DNA from: Bryobacterales bacterium
GTDB lineage: Bacteria > Acidobacteriota > Terriglobia > Bryobacterales > UBA6623
Reading direction: 5' to 3'
DNA length: 64,000 bases
NCBI GenBank assembly: GCA_028819575.1
Contig: JAPPLB010000173.1
Coordinates: 1-64,000 of the forward strand
The translations under genes were made by a program, and so were the position numbers. A model generated the notes under the pieces. The model worked only from the letters and a program-made list of their open reading frames with translations, had not been told where the DNA came from and made no database searches. This document shows positions 34,736 through 44,411 of this stretch, piece after piece. Every line of letters begins with the position of its first letter. Positions within the stretch are counted from its first letter, which is position 1.

Positions 34736-36468
34736 CCCTGCACCGCCGCGGCTTCGTGCGGTTGTGCATCGGTGCCGGGTCCTGTCTGTTCTGGCCTCGC
34801 CACGCCGCCGCGGCAAGCGGCGAGACGCGATATCAGAAGCTGCTCGTCCGATATCGCAGCGATCCGGACCGCATCGCACGCGCGCTCCCTCCCGCCCTGA
34901 GTGCGGACCGGAGTGGCGAGGTCTGGTTCGAATGCGTGCGGATCATTCCCGAATCCGCAGGGCCGCTATTCGAAGGTCCTTATCTGGCCGTGGGCATCCG
35001 CTTGGCCGTCGAGCACGGCTCCGGACCGGGTTGGTTCCAGCCTATCCGCTGGACAACTCACGAATGGCTTCGGCTCTGGGAGCGCGAACACCTCGGCTTC
35101 AACACGAAACGTGCCGAAATCGATCTCACCGTAGAAGGCGCTTCCGTCAAGGCGTCGCTCGATCGCAAGGGCTTTCGACTCCTCCGCGTCGCCACACTTC
35201 GCACCGACCGCAGCGTTGCATCGAGCGGCCCTTCCGCCGGCCGCGACCTCTTCTGCTACCGCTACGGCCTCGGACCTGATTGGCAAAAGGCAACCGCAGG
35301 TCGATCGACCGGCATCTGGCGTATTCCGGCAACGGCCGCTCCGTCCGATTCCCTCATTCGCGCCTGTGACATTGAAAGCGCGGCGCTCCAACTGCCGCAC
35401 GCGTCGCCGCTCGACCCCATCGCGGAGTTTCCTGCTCTTGAGATCCTTACGGCAATTTTTGAGGAAGGTACTGCCGAACACGTTCCCCCAAGCAATGCCC
35501 GCAAGCCGCGGTTCGTCAGCGGCATCGACGCTGCCGAGTTCCAATCGTGGAACCTCATGCATTACGACCGCCCGCACACCTCCCGGAGGCCCTGGCAGCC
35601 CGAAGACTGGCCTGACAAGGCGACTGCTTTCCGCCTCTCCGGCGCAGAGATCGAACGCTACCGATCACGCAGGGAAGTGCGGCTAGGGCCCGTCGACATG
35701 CTCGACGCCCGGCTGACGACGACCGGAGAGATCAAGAACGATATCCTCCCGCCGCCCTGCCGAGCAGGCTTCCGGCCTGCCCTCCGGATGCTCGTCCTGC
35801 GCGTCGAGGAGAGCGATCTCTCTCCCGTGCCGTTCAGCGAGGCCTGGCTGTTCGCTTTCGCCGTGGTCGAGCGTGAGCGCGGCTGGTACGCCCTGTCGCA
35901 TATCGTCAGTGAAGGCGGTAACCTCACCTTCGGACGCGAGGTCCTCGGCTATCCTTCCAAGCTCGGGACACCCGACTTGAGCATGAGCTTTCGTGATTTC
36001 TCCGCGCATTGCGTCCGGCGTGGCCGCGAATTGCTGAACGCGCAGGGCAGACTCCGCGGCATCCCGACAGGTACCTCGCTATCGAAAATTCCTGTCTTGG
36101 GACTACGGCGGAGTGCTGCCCATCCGTCGGCTTCGACCAGTGGTGAGATCGTCGCGCAGCCTTGGTACTTCCAGGGACGTCATTTCTCCGTCGACCGGTC
36201 GACGGTCCGGATCTCGTTCCCGGAACCCGCCGACGAGGGGTCTGCCTTTGACCCGTGGTTCGAGTTCAACCCGATCCGTGTCGCCTCTGTCTCGGTGATG
36301 ACCAACGGCACGATGCAGAGAACTCCAGGCCGTGTCGTCGCTCCCGTTGCGAACCTTCAGCCGTATTATCGTGAGCGTTGCGACGGCGCGATTCCCGGGA
36401 TCGACTCGCCGGTGAACCCTGCCGTTCCGACGTTCGGAGTGGTTCGCGCGCCCGTCACGCGCTCCTGA
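34732..36468 (+). CDS. Tandem acetoacetate-decarboxylase-like protein with Tat-like N-terminus
   Basis: About 578 residues if begun at the TTG at 34732, which overlaps the acyl-CoA dehydrogenase TGA. The N-terminus HRRGFVRLCIGAGS resembles a twin-arginine signal. Two similar halves follow, the second clearly ADC-like (LLPPPCRAG-type region, ALSHIVSEGGNLTFGREVLG). The ADC catalytic dilysine GxPKK is here GYPSK (about residues 406-410), so the Schiff-base Lys position is Ser. The first half has REHLGFNTKRAEID at the matching place. Decarboxylase activity is therefore doubtful; binding or a different reaction is possible. Position within a fatty-acid operon suggests a beta-keto acid or acyl substrate. 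Confidence 0.7.
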   Translation: MTLHRRGFVRLCIGAGSCLFWPRHAAAASGETRYQKLLVRYRSDPDRIARALPPALSADRSGEVWFECVRIIPESAGPLFEGPYLAVGIRLAVEHGSGPGWFQPIRWTTHEWLRLWEREHLGFNTKRAEIDLTVEGASVKASLDRKGFRLLRVATLRTDRSVASSGPSAGRDLFCYRYGLGPDWQKATAGRSTGIWRIPATAAPSDSLIRACDIESAALQLPHASPLDPIAEFPALEILTAIFEEGTAEHVPPSNARKPRFVSGIDAAEFQSWNLMHYDRPHTSRRPWQPEDWPDKATAFRLSGAEIERYRSRREVRLGPVDMLDARLTTTGEIKNDILPPPCRAGFRPALRMLVLRVEESDLSPVPFSEAWLFAFAVVERERGWYALSHIVSEGGNLTFGREVLGYPSKLGTPDLSMSFRDFSAHCVRRGRELLNAQGRLRGIPTGTSLSKIPVLGLRRSAAHPSASTSGEIVAQPWYFQGRHFSVDRSTVRISFPEPADEGSAFDPWFEFNPIRVASVSVMTNGTMQRTPGRVVAPVANLQPYYRERCDGAIPGIDSPVNPAVPTFGVVRAPVTRS

Positions 36469-36483
36469 CCGCGCCCTGCTTTC

Positions 36484-38040
36484 ATGGCTGACACCGCTTC
36501 CAACGACGCTTCGATTCGCAGCATCCCCGACCTGCTGGCGGCAAGAGCAACCGGCAGCGGCCAGCGCAGCGTTTTCCTCTCACCCGGCCGGCCGGACCTT
36601 TCCTACGAGGCCCTGCTGCAACAAGTGAACGATACGGTCGCGGCCCTCAACGCTCACGGTATTCGACGCGACGACCGCGTTGTCGTCGTTCTGCCCAACG
36701 GACCCGAAATGGCGGTCACTTTCGTCGCCGTTGCCTCCGGCGCCACTGCCGCGCCCTTGAACCCGGCTTACAAAACCGACGAACTGAACTTCTATTTCTC
36801 TGACCTCGATGCTAAAGCGCTCATCGTCGATCCGGCCCTCGACTCCCCCGCTGCCGAGGTAGCCCAGTCGCTCGGTATCCCCGTCTTTTTCCTCGAGGCC
36901 GGTGCTGATCGACCCGCCGGCGCGTTCACGCTCGCATGCCGCTCCGGAGATCGGCCTCCGGCAACGGACCCGGTCTTCGCCGAATCCGGTGACATCGCTC
37001 TGGTTCTGCACACCTCGGGCACGACCTCGCGGCCCAAGATCGTTCCGTTGAGCCACGCCAACGTTTGTGCGTCTGCGTTCAACATCACTGATACGCTCGC
37101 CCTCACCTCCGAAGACCGATGCCTGAACATCATGCCGTTGTTTCACATCCACGGCCTGATGGGAGCGGTGCTGTCATCGCTTGCCGCCGGAGCGGAACTC
37201 GTTGCCACGCCCGGCTTCGATGCCATGAGGTTCTTCCGTTGGCTCGGCGACTTCCGCCCCAGCTGGTACACCGCCGTGCCCACCATGCATCAGGCGATCC
37301 TCGCCCGCGCCGGACGAAACGAGGACATCGTGCGGCTCGCGAAGCTGCGATTGATCCGTTCGTCGTCCTCCGCGCTGCCGCCGCAGGTCATGAAGACCCT
37401 GGAAGACACGTTCCGCGCCCCCGTCATCGAGAGCTACGGCATGACCGAGGCGGCGCATCAGATGGCCAGCAATCCTCTTCCCCCCGCCCCTCGCAAGCCC
37501 GGTTCCGTTGGCCTGCCCGCAGGACCCGAGATCGCCGTCATGAACGACGCGGGCGACCTTCTCGCTGCGGGTGAGACCGCCGAAGTGGTGATTCGCGGCG
37601 CGAACGTCACCGCAGGATATGACAGGAATCCCGATGCGAACAAGGACGCCTACAGCGGCGGCTGGTTCCGCACCGGCGACCAGGGATACTTTGACGCCGA
37701 CGGCTACCTCTTCATCACGGGCCGCTTGAAGGAGATCATCAATTGCGGCGGCGAGAAAGTTTCGCCGCGCGAGGTCGATGAAGTTCTGCTCGACCACCCC
37801 GCCGTTCGACAAGCCGTCACCTTCGCGATGCCCCACCGCATGCTCGGCGAGGATGTCGCGGCGGCCATTGTTCTGGCCGAAAACAAGACCGCCGACGCCC
37901 GGGAAATTCGCGATTTTGCCGCCGAACGTCTCGCCCCGTTCAAAGTCCCCGGCCGAGTCGTCTTTCTTGACGAAATCCCGAAAGGCCCCACCGGCAAGCT
38001 CCAACGCATCGGCCTGGCCCAAAAACTCGGCCTCGCATAG
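36484..38040 (+). CDS. AMP-dependent acyl-CoA synthetase/ligase
   Basis: 518 residues of the adenylate-forming family. It has the P-loop LHTSGTTSRPKIVPLSH, then YGMTEAAHQMASNPLPP, KPGSVGLPAG, WFRTGDQGYFD and the C-terminal catalytic Lys in GPTGKLQR. The TEAAHQMASNPLPP/KPGSVG pair resembles oxalate-CoA ligases of the PCS60/AAE3 type more than standard long-chain ligases, so oxalate or another short acid is possible. The operon context instead favours a fatty acyl substrate. It starts 15 bp after the ADC-like gene. Confidence 0.88.
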   Translation: MADTASNDASIRSIPDLLAARATGSGQRSVFLSPGRPDLSYEALLQQVNDTVAALNAHGIRRDDRVVVVLPNGPEMAVTFVAVASGATAAPLNPAYKTDELNFYFSDLDAKALIVDPALDSPAAEVAQSLGIPVFFLEAGADRPAGAFTLACRSGDRPPATDPVFAESGDIALVLHTSGTTSRPKIVPLSHANVCASAFNITDTLALTSEDRCLNIMPLFHIHGLMGAVLSSLAAGAELVATPGFDAMRFFRWLGDFRPSWYTAVPTMHQAILARAGRNEDIVRLAKLRLIRSSSSALPPQVMKTLEDTFRAPVIESYGMTEAAHQMASNPLPPAPRKPGSVGLPAGPEIAVMNDAGDLLAAGETAEVVIRGANVTAGYDRNPDANKDAYSGGWFRTGDQGYFDADGYLFITGRLKEIINCGGEKVSPREVDEVLLDHPAVRQAVTFAMPHRMLGEDVAAAIVLAENKTADAREIRDFAAERLAPFKVPGRVVFLDEIPKGPTGKLQRIGLAQKLGLA

Positions 38041-38101
38041 AGGGATGTACCATAAGGGACGCATCAACTCCCAAACGCCCTGAACGGTCCCTCCCGCAAA
38101 C

Positions 38102-38860
38102 ATGCAGCCCCTTACGGGTGTCTTTCCAAGTGACGGCATCGAGGCCGGCCCGCTGGCTATCCAGGATGGTCACCTGCACATTTGGAGAGCCTGCCTCGAT
38201 GTCGAGCCGCTGGCGCAGCGCCGCTTGAGCGAATCCCTGTCGCAGGACGAATGCGAACGCGCGGCTCGCTTCCATGCCGAGAAGCACCGGCGCCGCTTCA
38301 CGGCCGGCCGCGGACTGCTGCGTTCGCTGCTCGGAAAGTATCTCGCCCGGTCCCCTGGCGAAATCATCTTCAGCTACAACGAGCACGGGAAGCCCCGTCT
38401 CGCGCCCGGCCAGGACCAATCGGACCTCCGTTTCAACCTCTCCCACTCCGACGAACTCGCCCTCTTCGCTTTCACCTTGGGCCGCGAGATCGGCATCGAC
38501 CTGGAACGCATCCGCCCCGAACGCTCCACTCGCGGCATCGCCGAGAGCTTTTTCGCGCCACGCGAGGTCGCTGCGCTCTTTGCGCTTTCCGGCGATCAGC
38601 ACACCGCCGCCTTCTTCCGCTGCTGGACCCGCAAGGAAGCCTATATCAAGGCGAAAGGCTCAGGCATGTCCATCCCGCTTGATTCCTACGCTGTCTCCCT
38701 CGCGCCCGACGCCCCCGCCGAACTGCTGTGGGTAAGAGATCATCCCGAAGAGCCTTCCCGCTGGACTCTGACGACCCTGAGTCCCGACCCGGCCTTCGCG
38801 GCCTGTGTGGCTATCGAGGGCGAGCCCCTCACGGTGCGCTGCGCCGAGGCCCGTTCGTAG
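38102..38860 (+). CDS. 4'-phosphopantetheinyl transferase, Sfp type
   Basis: 252 residues. The Mg-binding motif GIDLERI and the second motif FFRCWTRKEAYIKAKGSG match the Sfp/Gsp family, which loads phosphopantetheine from CoA onto carrier proteins. An N-terminal arm (LDVEPLAQRRLSESLSQDEC) is also typical. It ends the operon of thiolase, dehydrogenase, ADC-like and ligase genes. No carrier protein or PKS/NRPS gene lies in the window, so its target is elsewhere. It is followed 18 bp later by a PAL-A repeat. Confidence 0.88.
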   Translation: MQPLTGVFPSDGIEAGPLAIQDGHLHIWRACLDVEPLAQRRLSESLSQDECERAARFHAEKHRRRFTAGRGLLRSLLGKYLARSPGEIIFSYNEHGKPRLAPGQDQSDLRFNLSHSDELALFAFTLGREIGIDLERIRPERSTRGIAESFFAPREVAALFALSGDQHTAAFFRCWTRKEAYIKAKGSGMSIPLDSYAVSLAPDAPAELLWVRDHPEEPSRWTLTTLSPDPAFAACVAIEGEPLTVRCAEARS

Positions 38861-38878
38861 CGCAATCCCGCCCGCGTT

Positions 38879-39119
38879 GCCTGCATTTCTCCCCTCGTAT
38901 CGAGGCGAAGTGGGTGAGAGGGCCGTCAGGACGAGGCGCGCGCCGCTGGGGGCAAGCGACATGGCCTATCACGAGTCTCGGCCTCCATGCAAGCCGCCCT
39001 GGATCAACGGCCGTACCGCCTGCCCAGGTTTTTGGGTCACGAATCACGAGTCACGAAACACGAATCACGGCCTTTTTATCGCGTGCTTCGGCCGTCAGGT
39101 GGGGAGATGTGCAGGCTAG
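38879..39119 (+). repeat. PAL-A palindromic repeat with inserted short tandem repeats, at a 3'-3' junction
   Basis: A longer copy (241 bp) whose normal second half is expanded. The insertion contains TCACGAATCACGAGTCACGA-type short repeats at 39036-39071. Both ends are recognisable (GCCTGCATTTCTCCCCTCG and GAGATGTGCAGGCTAG). It lies between two convergent genes, and its CTAG end gives the stop codon of the 1607-residue protein. Confidence 0.85.
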
Positions 39120-42100
39120 TTCACTGCGCCGCGCTGCAGCTCCGCCTGCTTCAGCACCCACTGCCGGATCACCTGATATCCCGCATCCTCGGCCTCGTAG
39201 CGCTGTCCGCCCTGGTGCCCGTCCTCTTCCCCGGTTTGGATGTTCAGCGGCTTGCGCAGAAACTTGCTGCGCTCCACGTCACGCAGGTCGACACGCTGCT
39301 GCATCTTGCGGTAGTTGTCGAGCAACTGGTCCGGCGGGATGTACCCCACCGCGTCCGGCGGATCCAGATACAGCGTCGGCACGCGCCCCGGCACGCCATG
39401 GCAGGAGATGCAAGCCTTGGCGTCGGAGGAGTTGATCTTCGTCATCTCCGCGAAGACATAATCGCGAAAGTGCAGGATGTCGTCGATGAACTCCTCCGTT
39501 GATTCCAATCGCCGCGCGTCCGAACCCTGCGGCGGGCCTTGCTCGGTGATCAGTTTCCCGAGTTGCTCGCCGTAGACCGTGTCATCGCTGTTGAGAATGT
39601 TCTGGATCCGCTTCTGCAGCCGGGGAAGCGGCTCCTGCTCGACATAAGCCGCGAGCGCCTTGCGTACTTCCGGATTGCGCCGCAACGCCGTCTTGTTCGC
39701 CAACTGCACCGCCAGCTCACGGGCCTCTTCCGGCTGATCCGCAGCGAACCAGGTGTTGAACATTCGGATGATCTTGTCTTTGGTCGTCGTGATCGGGTCG
39801 ATCACATCGACGCCAAGCTCGTCTCTGGCGAATAGCGAGCCGCTGCCGTCGTCGGGTGTCAACTTGATGTAGTCGATCCCGAAAATGTAGTTCGGCTCGG
39901 CCTCAGGGTTGGCGCCTAGCATTGTGACCGTCAGTCGGTTCTCGCCCTTCTTGAACTCATGCACGCCCAATGACACGGGGCCGCTCGGCGTCAGGTCCGG
40001 CTTGTAGAAATCTATCGGCTCGCCGATCTCTGTGTCGTTCAATGCAATCTGGACCGTGCCCATCTCACGGTCATACAGAAACGCCGTGAGAATTTCGTGC
40101 GGACCGGCCTCGGGCGAGTCCAAAACCAGGGTCAACCTTGCGCCGGGCACTCCTTCGCGCCACCAGAGAATCGTGTTCTTGCTGGTCAGCCCGTTCGGGA
40201 CCATCTGCTCCGTCGTGCGGCCGAAGGTCAACTCGGTCACCTTCAGGTCCTCTGCTTCGACGGCGCCCTCGACCGCCTCTTCCATCGACAGGCCGCCTTC
40301 CTGATACGAAACCATCCACTCCGTCGAAGGGAGCCAGAAGCGCTCGTTCTCATCCACAAGCTCGAACGCCGTGTTGCGATGAAGCGTCCGGTTTTCACCC
40401 AGGACGCGCCCCAGGAGAACAGCCTTTTCGTCTTCCCCGGCAGAATCCGTGGAACCCTCGTCCGGCGCCGGCCTCCCGAGCAAGCCGGCGATTGCAGCCG
40501 ATGCCCGCGAGCGCTCTTGCCGTCGGCCCGAAATCAGCAGCCGGTAGAACTCCTGCTCCTCACGCTCGCTGACGCCGTCGAAGTTCCACTTTACCCGCGC
40601 CATGAAGTTCGTCAGCGCTTCCGCATCCTTGTCACGGCCGGCCTCGATAAAACGATCGATCTTCGCCAGCAACTGCCGCAGCGTGTTCACGTCTCCCGGC
40701 AGCGACAACGATTGCGGATTCACCAGAGCCCGAGAAGCGACCGCCACCATGTCGAGGTCGCCTGTCGTGAGCAAGTCGAGCAGGCGCTCTTCGAGCGGTG
40801 CATATGCGACATTCGCCGCCGCTTCGAGAGAGATCTTCTTCCAGGGAATCGCTCCGTCGGCCTCACGATCGTAGGTGTCGAGAATGACCTTCCCGAAGAA
40901 CTCCGTGCTCCCCGGCGTCGAGTAGCCCAACTGCCCCGGCCCGCCGTCGTTGGCACGCTCCTGGAAGTGCGACGCTGCCACCGCCGTAAGCCGGCGGTCG
41001 AACAGCACTCGCTCTTCGTCACCCGCCTCTTCGCGGCGCTCGGCCAACGTCTCGTACAGGTCGGACAGCTCGGGATACTGCTGATCGATGTTCTTGCCGC
41101 CCGTCTGGTTTGCGATCTGCCCGTTGACGATCAGCATCGAAACCGTCGAGTACCGTAGCGCCATCTCCGCCGCCGCGTTCGGTTCCTCTCGCAACAGCGC
41201 ATCCGCCCAAGCGCGGTTCACCGCCTCTCGAAGCGGCGGATTCCAAACCCACCAGTGCCACGCCGCCTTGAAAGCGAAAGCCCTGGTGCCCGCATATGAA
41301 TCCGACATCCCCGCCGCCAGCAGGCGCGCAAGCTTGGTCAGATCCACCTTGCTTTGCGGACCCGCCAGGTCAACCCTCGTCACCAGAGCCTGCAAGATCG
41401 CTTGCCGTCCCCGGGCGCCGGCCGTTGCATAGGCCTCGAACGTCTCGTTCCAGCCCACGTCATCAAGCAGCAATTGCCGCAACGACCAGAACGCCGCCTC
41501 GCGGCACATCTTCACCGGATCATCAAGATGCTTGATCAGCATCGGCACGCTCTCCGGAGCCAACGAGCCGCCCATCCCCAGCAGCGCCTGGTACCTCACG
41601 TAGGCGTGCGTGCTTTCCGCCGCCTCCATGAGTTCGTCCGTCCACGCCGCGTCTCCCGAAACCTGATGTCGTCGGACTCGGCTCAGCGTTTCCAGCAAGG
41701 TCGGCTCCGCGATCGATTGCTCCGACGACTGCTCGCTTTGGCGCGTCTCGACGGGATAAAGCCGGCTCAGTGCCCGGATCACGTACGCCGTCGTTACGAA
41801 GCCGGTCTGCGCCGAGTGGTTCCAAAGCCCGTACTCGTATTGATCATCAAGCAACCACTTCGTCGCCCTCTGTACCAGTGGATCATCCGCTCCGTGTCCT
41901 GCCGCTTCCAGCGCAATCAGGGCCACCGCCGTAGGAGCCGGGTCGCTTGGCTCATCCAGCCGCTTCCAGGTTTTGCCGTCATCCCGCAGAGTGCCCAGAT
42001 CGAACCCCCAGCCGCCGTCTTCCTGCTGCAAGGCGCTGAGCCGTTCAAGGTCCGTCTTCACTTGCGCCGTGAACGCAGCCTGAAACGCCTGGGCTTCGGC

Positions 42101-43939
42101 AACCCGAGCCTTCGACCCGGTCAGCTCGCTGACGATCTCCGGATAGTTCTCCGGCCAAAGTTGATGAAAAAATTCGATCCGGTGCCCCAGGTCGTCGCTG
42201 ACCTTCATGCCGTCGTTGCCGGTTGCCATGATCTTCTTCGCCTTCTCCTCCAAGCCGAAGAAGTAGCGCGGATCATTCGTATCCTGCCAGGCCCGCTCCA
42301 GAATCTCGGCCGCGAACTTGAACACCACGTTCGGTCCGAAGTTCGATCCCTTGCCCGCCGCATTGATGCCTTCCGGGTCATTCGTCTGCAGTACGTAGTT
42401 CGCGGTGCGGCGCTGCTGATAACGGTGCAGTCGCTTCGGCCGGACCGTCCGCTCGTGCAGAACGATGTTCCGTCCCGCCACGCGGCTCCCTGCCGGCGCA
42501 TCGCCCAGATCGTTGGGGGCAAGGCTCGTATTCACCGCCGCGTCCTTGAGCTTGATCGACGGCCGCAAGCTCTCGTACATCGTGTTCACCAGCCGTCGCC
42601 AGTTCTGTATGGTGCCGGAGGGCCGATAGCCGCTGCGGAAGGCGTCCGCCACGCCCCACACGCCGCTCTGCGTGTGGCAGCTCATGCAGTTCTCGCCGAA
42701 CAGGCTCGTGCCGTCGCGTACACGCCGGTCAACGGCGATGTTGCGCGGCCGATGGATCAACCAGGCATCGATCTCGGCAAGATGGTAATAGATCGCTTCT
42801 TCGACCGCGCGGACGGGGTCGTCGTACGGTGCCGGATCGATCAGCCGTACCTCCAGTTCGTAGCCCGGCTGATTCGCCTCCACCCGCAAGTAGTACACCC
42901 CGCCCGGCTCGATCTTGCGGGTGGCGAACGAGCGGAAGTTCGTATCCTGCTGATGAATGCGCTCGTTCACGTCCCGTCCTTCGTAGTAGCTGAAGACGGC
43001 AACCGGACCGGGAATCACCTGCGCTGGCGGGTGCACGTACGGAATCGGGTTGGCGTTGCCGAAGTTCTTGCGATCGGGCATTTCACGCGGCTCCAGGTCC
43101 TCGGGGCCGGGCGTGCCGGGTTGATAAACCCGAATCCGAGCGCTGACCACGGGCTCGATCAACTGCAGGTTCGCGGTGAAGATCTTCGGTTTCGCCCCCT
43201 GGTACTCGATCCGATACCAGTCGTCGGGCGACTTGCCTGAAACCGTGTTGTTGTAATACTCCAACTCATCGGCGCCGCCGAAGACTCGTAATACCTGGTC
43301 CTCGTCGCTTGCCGCGAACGGTAAATGGATCGCCAGTTCCGGCGTGCTGTTCGGTTCGGCTTCGAGAACGATGTCGTCCTGGTGCAAGGCATCGATCGGA
43401 CGCAGTGAGACCGTGATCCCCACATCCGGGATGATGGGCGTGCTGGCGGGCATCGGCGTCGCCAACTGCGCCAGGCCCGTATCGCGCGGGATCTCCGATA
43501 CCTCGACACCGCCCTCCGTGACGGTTTCTGCAGTGAGTCGATACGAGCCTGCGGCGGGCGCACGGTAGACCAGGTAAACATCCGGATCCAGTTCATGAAG
43601 CGTCTTCTGCCAATCTGCCGTTGACGAGGTGTGCAGGTCTCCCCGGTCACCCTCGAAAGCCCATTCCGGCAGGTCCGGCCCTTCCCACCGCACCTTGATC
43701 CGGCCGTTCGCCGGCAGCTCTTCGGGGTCGTCAATGCTGACGTGAATCTCCAGCGCCTGGCCTTCATCCAGCGTCCAGGAGTGTGTCCAAAAGCCGTCGA
43801 ACGAGAGGCTCTCCTCGAACGAAGCGAAGCTCACGGGCGGCGAAGCCGAACTGCCCGCCGCAACCACCGCGGCAAGCACGATAACGGCGGCCATTCCAGC
43901 AGACAACCTGAACAAGGGCGCTCCAGAACCGGTAGTCAT
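39116..43939 (-). CDS. Very large secreted two-heme-motif protein with toroid and HEAT-like parts
   Basis: 1607 residues. A signal peptide-like segment (MAAVIVLAAVVAAGSS) begins the protein. Residues ~40-370 are beta-rich, with prepeptidase-like EAEPN and DDWYRIEY features. A CMSCH heme motif lies at 418-422. An alpha-toroid region around 630-725 has LSALQQEDGGWGFD and YGLWNHSAQTGFVTTAYVIR. HEAT-like helical repeats start near 775 (STHAYVRYQALLGMGG). A beta-rich carbohydrate-binding-like part appears around 1300-1430, and a second heme motif CISCH lies at 1510-1514 near the C-terminus. CxxCH motifs imply covalent heme c, so it may act in extracytoplasmic electron transfer linked to substrate binding. 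Its stop codon comes from the PAL-A repeat. No cytochrome-maturation genes are nearby. Confidence 0.75.
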   Translation of the reverse strand: MTTGSGAPLFRLSAGMAAVIVLAAVVAAGSSASPPVSFASFEESLSFDGFWTHSWTLDEGQALEIHVSIDDPEELPANGRIKVRWEGPDLPEWAFEGDRGDLHTSSTADWQKTLHELDPDVYLVYRAPAAGSYRLTAETVTEGGVEVSEIPRDTGLAQLATPMPASTPIIPDVGITVSLRPIDALHQDDIVLEAEPNSTPELAIHLPFAASDEDQVLRVFGGADELEYYNNTVSGKSPDDWYRIEYQGAKPKIFTANLQLIEPVVSARIRVYQPGTPGPEDLEPREMPDRKNFGNANPIPYVHPPAQVIPGPVAVFSYYEGRDVNERIHQQDTNFRSFATRKIEPGGVYYLRVEANQPGYELEVRLIDPAPYDDPVRAVEEAIYYHLAEIDAWLIHRPRNIAVDRRVRDGTSLFGENCMSCHTQSGVWGVADAFRSGYRPSGTIQNWRRLVNTMYESLRPSIKLKDAAVNTSLAPNDLGDAPAGSRVAGRNIVLHERTVRPKRLHRYQQRRTANYVLQTNDPEGINAAGKGSNFGPNVVFKFAAEILERAWQDTNDPRYFFGLEEKAKKIMATGNDGMKVSDDLGHRIEFFHQLWPENYPEIVSELTGSKARVAEAQAFQAAFTAQVKTDLERLSALQQEDGGWGFDLGTLRDDGKTWKRLDEPSDPAPTAVALIALEAAGHGADDPLVQRATKWLLDDQYEYGLWNHSAQTGFVTTAYVIRALSRLYPVETRQSEQSSEQSIAEPTLLETLSRVRRHQVSGDAAWTDELMEAAESTHAYVRYQALLGMGGSLAPESVPMLIKHLDDPVKMCREAAFWSLRQLLLDDVGWNETFEAYATAGARGRQAILQALVTRVDLAGPQSKVDLTKLARLLAAGMSDSYAGTRAFAFKAAWHWWVWNPPLREAVNRAWADALLREEPNAAAEMALRYSTVSMLIVNGQIANQTGGKNIDQQYPELSDLYETLAERREEAGDEERVLFDRRLTAVAASHFQERANDGGPGQLGYSTPGSTEFFGKVILDTYDREADGAIPWKKISLEAAANVAYAPLEERLLDLLTTGDLDMVAVASRALVNPQSLSLPGDVNTLRQLLAKIDRFIEAGRDKDAEALTNFMARVKWNFDGVSEREEQEFYRLLISGRRQERSRASAAIAGLLGRPAPDEGSTDSAGEDEKAVLLGRVLGENRTLHRNTAFELVDENERFWLPSTEWMVSYQEGGLSMEEAVEGAVEAEDLKVTELTFGRTTEQMVPNGLTSKNTILWWREGVPGARLTLVLDSPEAGPHEILTAFLYDREMGTVQIALNDTEIGEPIDFYKPDLTPSGPVSLGVHEFKKGENRLTVTMLGANPEAEPNYIFGIDYIKLTPDDGSGSLFARDELGVDVIDPITTTKDKIIRMFNTWFAADQPEEARELAVQLANKTALRRNPEVRKALAAYVEQEPLPRLQKRIQNILNSDDTVYGEQLGKLITEQGPPQGSDARRLESTEEFIDDILHFRDYVFAEMTKINSSDAKACISCHGVPGRVPTLYLDPPDAVGYIPPDQLLDNYRKMQQRVDLRDVERSKFLRKPLNIQTGEEDGHQGGQRYEAEDAGYQVIRQWVLKQAELQRGAVN

Positions 43940-44051
43940 TCTTGGCGACCATTATAGCCGCGGGGCCTTCGGAACCCGGCCCGTCACTCAGCCCGGCAGC
44001 GGCGCTGCATCATCCGTTTCCGGCGTTCTTCCGGAGCTGTGAGTTAGGATC

Positions 44052-44411
44052 ATGGCCATGAGCAACTTCAAGATTGCGCAACTGGATGAGCTGGAATCGA
44101 TTCCCTGTCCCTGCGGCTCGGCTCGGCGGGCCTTCGCCGACAAGGACAACGATGTCGCAACCCTGCATGTCGTTGATATCAGCGCCGATTCCCGTGTGCA
44201 CTATCACAAGAAGATGACCGAGATCTACCTCGTGCTGGAAGGCGCGGGCCATATCGAGCTCGACGGCGAGCGCCGGCCCGTTCGCCCGATGACCGCAGTT
44301 TTCATCAAGCCGGGCTGCCGCCACCGCGCGGTCGGGCGCATGCGCATTGTCAACATCCCCATCCCCGCGTTCGATCCCGCGGACGAATGGTTCGACGAAG
44401 ATACTGGTTAG
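44052..44411 (+). CDS. Single-domain cupin protein
   Basis: 119 residues with a small cupin fold: the metal-site pattern HYHKKMTEIYLVLEGAGHIE and the second motif CRHRAVG. Such small cupins bind a metal and a small ligand, or act as sugar/dioxygenase-like enzymes; the substrate cannot be read. An N-terminal CPCGSARRAF segment is unusual. A second in-frame ATG lies six bases after the first. It stands alone, divergent from the large heme-motif gene. Confidence 0.82.
   Translation: MAMSNFKIAQLDELESIPCPCGSARRAFADKDNDVATLHVVDISADSRVHYHKKMTEIYLVLEGAGHIELDGERRPVRPMTAVFIKPGCRHRAVGRMRIVNIPIPAFDPADEWFDEDTG

Noticed and set aside
41354-43240. A 628-codon plus-strand frame inside the large heme-motif gene
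   Set aside because: The opposite strand carries a continuous 1607-residue protein with recognisable motifs; this frame has none.
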